From Pseudozyma flocculosa PF-1 (Eukaryota > Basidiomycota > Ustilaginomycetes > Ustilaginales > Ustilaginaceae), in assembly GCF_000417875.1 (NCBI RefSeq), contig NW_006920880.1, positions 192,260-256,259 of the forward strand: a stretch of 64,000 nucleotides of DNA, written 5' to 3'. A program made the position numbers and the translations under genes. Position 1 is the stretch's first letter. The number at the start of each line of letters is the position of its first letter. Under the pieces are notes generated by a model. That model saw nothing but the letters and a program-made list of their open reading frames with translations. It made no database searches and had not been told where the DNA came from. This document shows, piece after piece, positions 62,128-64,000 of the stretch.

Positions 62128-64000
62128 GATGATGGGCGAGAAGAGCGAGTTGAGAAACGTATTGAAAGACCTCCGGAGGTGGAGCGGGGGGCAAAGGTCG
62201 GTCGCGTCGGGCGGCTTCTGATAAGCGCTCAAAGTCGGCGAACGCGGGCGTGACGAGGGGGATTCGAACCAGTCGATCCAGGTCGCGATCAGAAGGTATC
62301 GCAGGTTCAGATCCGTGGATGGTTCGACGAGAGAGGACGGTGAGCTTTGGCAAACGTCGGTCGATGGATCGGGCCAGCGGGTGGGTGGCGCTGCTGTTGA
62401 GCCTGGAACGAGACTGCCGATGGGCGAGCGGAACGGGTGAAGCCAGACGCAGCGACGGCGTGCGAGAGAAGCTGTGGTCAAGAAGACGGAAGTGAGGATA
62501 TGGATGGATCCGCTCGAGTCGGAGCCTGGTGAACGTGGTCGGATGGTGTTGGGTGGCGGTGGTGGCGGCGACGGTGGTGGGGGCTGGCAGGTCGGAATCC
62601 AGCCGGGACTGTGTGCGTGGAAGCGAGGGCGGCCATAAGGGAGCCGAAGAGGCCAGCGTCGAGGATTTGCAGAAGGCTGAGGCTGGGGCCGGGGCCGGGG
62701 CCGGGGCCAAGAGGCCGCCCGCCCCTGCTGGCCCTCGGCGTCGTGCCGTGCCAACCCAACCCACCCGCCCGCTCGCCCGCACCTCGACCGTAACTCCACC
62801 GCGCGTTGCCTTGGCAGGCCTGGCCGAAACAGTCCCTCCAACATCTGGCAGTCCGCAGCCAAGGAGCAGACGGGAGTTTTCTTCTGCTGCTTCTCTCTGC
62901 AGTCGGAGGAGCCTAGACTAGGCGCGGTGGCTCTCTTCTTCACTCCCGGCACTGCCGGACTCGGCCTCGAGCCGCCGAGAGCACGAGGTAGGTGTGGCAA
63001 GCCTTTTTTCCGTGGCGGGTGGGTGGCCCTCAAAGCGGGTCGGAGGCCTCAGCGTTTCAGGTACGGGTGCCACCCAGCCACGGCAGCGGGCAGTCCGCCA
63101 GAAACCCTGGGGTCCCACGGTGCCCCCTGCCCAGCCTGCTGGCCCTGTCTCGTTCTCTGGCTCGCTGCGCCTGGCCCAGGAACCGCAGCGTACGGCTTGC
63201 TTGCAGCGCCTTGGGAAATTTGCAGCTCAGCTTTTTCTGAAGCGCTGTGAGGCCTTGCGTTTGACGGTACACATGTGCGAGGTGCGGGTCGCGGCTACGG
63301 CCTCATGCTCGGCCGGCCTGTTGCCTGCCTGCTCGTTGTGGTGCACCTCGTCTTTGTCTGTGATGAGCCTGCCTGCCTCTTGGTTCCAGCCGGGAGATGG
63401 TCCCCGGTCGGCAAGGGATGATGTACGTACTCACGCGTCCACCTGTGATACCACGCCTGGAGAAAAGCCAAATGGGCGAGCTAAGGCAGCGGCGCATGCG
63501 CTGGCAGGACGGTGTGGGACTTAGAGAGAAGAAGCAAGCCGCCAGCGTCCCACCAGGCAGGGTTGTGGAACGAGGGTCCGTGATACGGTCAGCTCACTGG
63601 CGCGCCTGAAGCGCAGTAAGTAGTCTGGCTACTGTACCAGCTAGGAAGCCGGATGTAGGCCGAAGACGTCCGCACCTTCTTTCATCAACTTCGCTCGGTG
63701 CTCGCTTGCGCTGCTGCCGCGCCGCCCAGGGTCCCGCTCGCCTGCGGCACCTTCGAACCGAGAGCTCCTAGAGTGCGTTCGCGATGAACGCTAACTTACG
63801 AGCGGGTGCTGCCAACTCGCAGCGCTCGTCTGATCTCTTCGACTGGCGACCGACTTGCCACCACGACTTGGTGCGCAAGCCTTCGGCCTATCTTCTCGCC
63901 GATTCCTTCAAGCCGGAGAGGTAAAGGATCGGTCCGCAGCGCCGAAGATGTGTATATGTAAATGCTACAGAGGCTGCCACCCCACCGTTGCAGCGCATGC
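62128..64000. other. No supported gene; NAXE upstream region and window end
   Basis: 1.87 kb. The first several hundred bases should hold the NAXE promoter. Open frames extend upstream of NAXE and into 62.9-63.6 kb, but none shows a domain, conserved motif or consistent splice pattern. Seen: GGGGCC repeats at 62683-62708, GGCAGGCCTGGCC near 62813-62825, and scattered CCTGCC words at 63300-63380. A gene running out of the window on the right cannot be excluded. Confidence 0.4.
62683..62708 (+). repeat. (GGGGCC)4 G-run tract
   Basis: Four GGGG runs separated by CC on the plus strand, upstream of NAXE. It has intramolecular G-quadruplex potential. Confidence 0.85.

Noticed and set aside
62258..62275. 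A tRNA-like T-loop ('ggttcgaatcc' on the minus strand)
   Set aside because: The flanking five-base arms do not pair and no acceptor or anticodon stem can be drawn; it is chance similarity upstream of NAXE.
1..64000. Secondary-metabolite cluster, transposon, CRISPR array or rRNA genes
   Set aside because: No polyketide or peptide synthetase, transposase, reverse transcriptase, regularly spaced repeat array or rRNA-like sequence was seen; the gene content is mixed housekeeping.

Overview
This window looks like nuclear DNA of a GC-rich basidiomycete fungus, most likely from the smut lineage (Ustilaginomycotina). The evidence is: eukaryotic genes with short GT-AG introns (about 47-175 nt) at low density, strong G/C preference at third codon positions, a fungal Zn(2)Cys6 regulator, fungal-specific families (SOG2, UGO1, ERG26, ALG2, QCR7, Ppc89-like), and N-filled assembly gaps. 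The species assignment is inference. Exon models were built by eye from splice sites. For every multi-exon model with defined splice sites except the gap-interrupted one, the exon lengths add up to an intact reading frame.

Layout from left to right: OTU deubiquitinase (-), RBM18-like RNA-binding protein (+), mitoribosomal uS15m (+), PPIH cyclophilin (-), MRS2 magnesium channel (+), ERG26 sterol dehydrogenase (+), a 3 kb gene-poor stretch leading into a 1,486-residue Zn2Cys6 transcription factor (+), a hypothetical Cys-rich protein broken by an assembly gap (-), a TMEM184/Hfl1 membrane protein (+), eIF1A (-), YIF1 (+), QCR7 (-), UGO1 (+), ALG2 (-), a conserved fungal protein of unknown function (+), a small secreted protein with a TATA box (+), an RBM5/10-like G-patch protein (-), SOG2 (+), N-myristoyltransferase (-), NSA1 (+), a Ppc89/Cep57-like spindle-pole protein (-), GYP7 (+), a 614 bp gap, NAXE (-), and about 1.9 kb with no supported gene.

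Genes mostly alternate in divergent and convergent pairs, so most promoters are shared intergenic spacers. The content is housekeeping: splicing, translation and ribosome assembly, mitochondria, ER/Golgi trafficking and glycosylation, sterol synthesis, polarity signalling, NADHX repair. I see no operon-like cluster, secondary-metabolite cluster, transposon or CRISPR.

No convincing undescribed system was found. The points most worth a second look are: the uncollapsed duplicate at an assembly gap that breaks one gene; an expanded loop in the Zn cluster; tiny exons in QCR7, eIF1A and ALG2, and a catalytic codon split by an intron in the OTU gene; a Trp-to-Phe change at the cyclosporin-contact position of PPIH; a roughly 100-residue insert in ERG26; an orphan secreted protein; and a GGCCTGGCC-type motif repeated through the intergenic spacers but rarely seen in exons.
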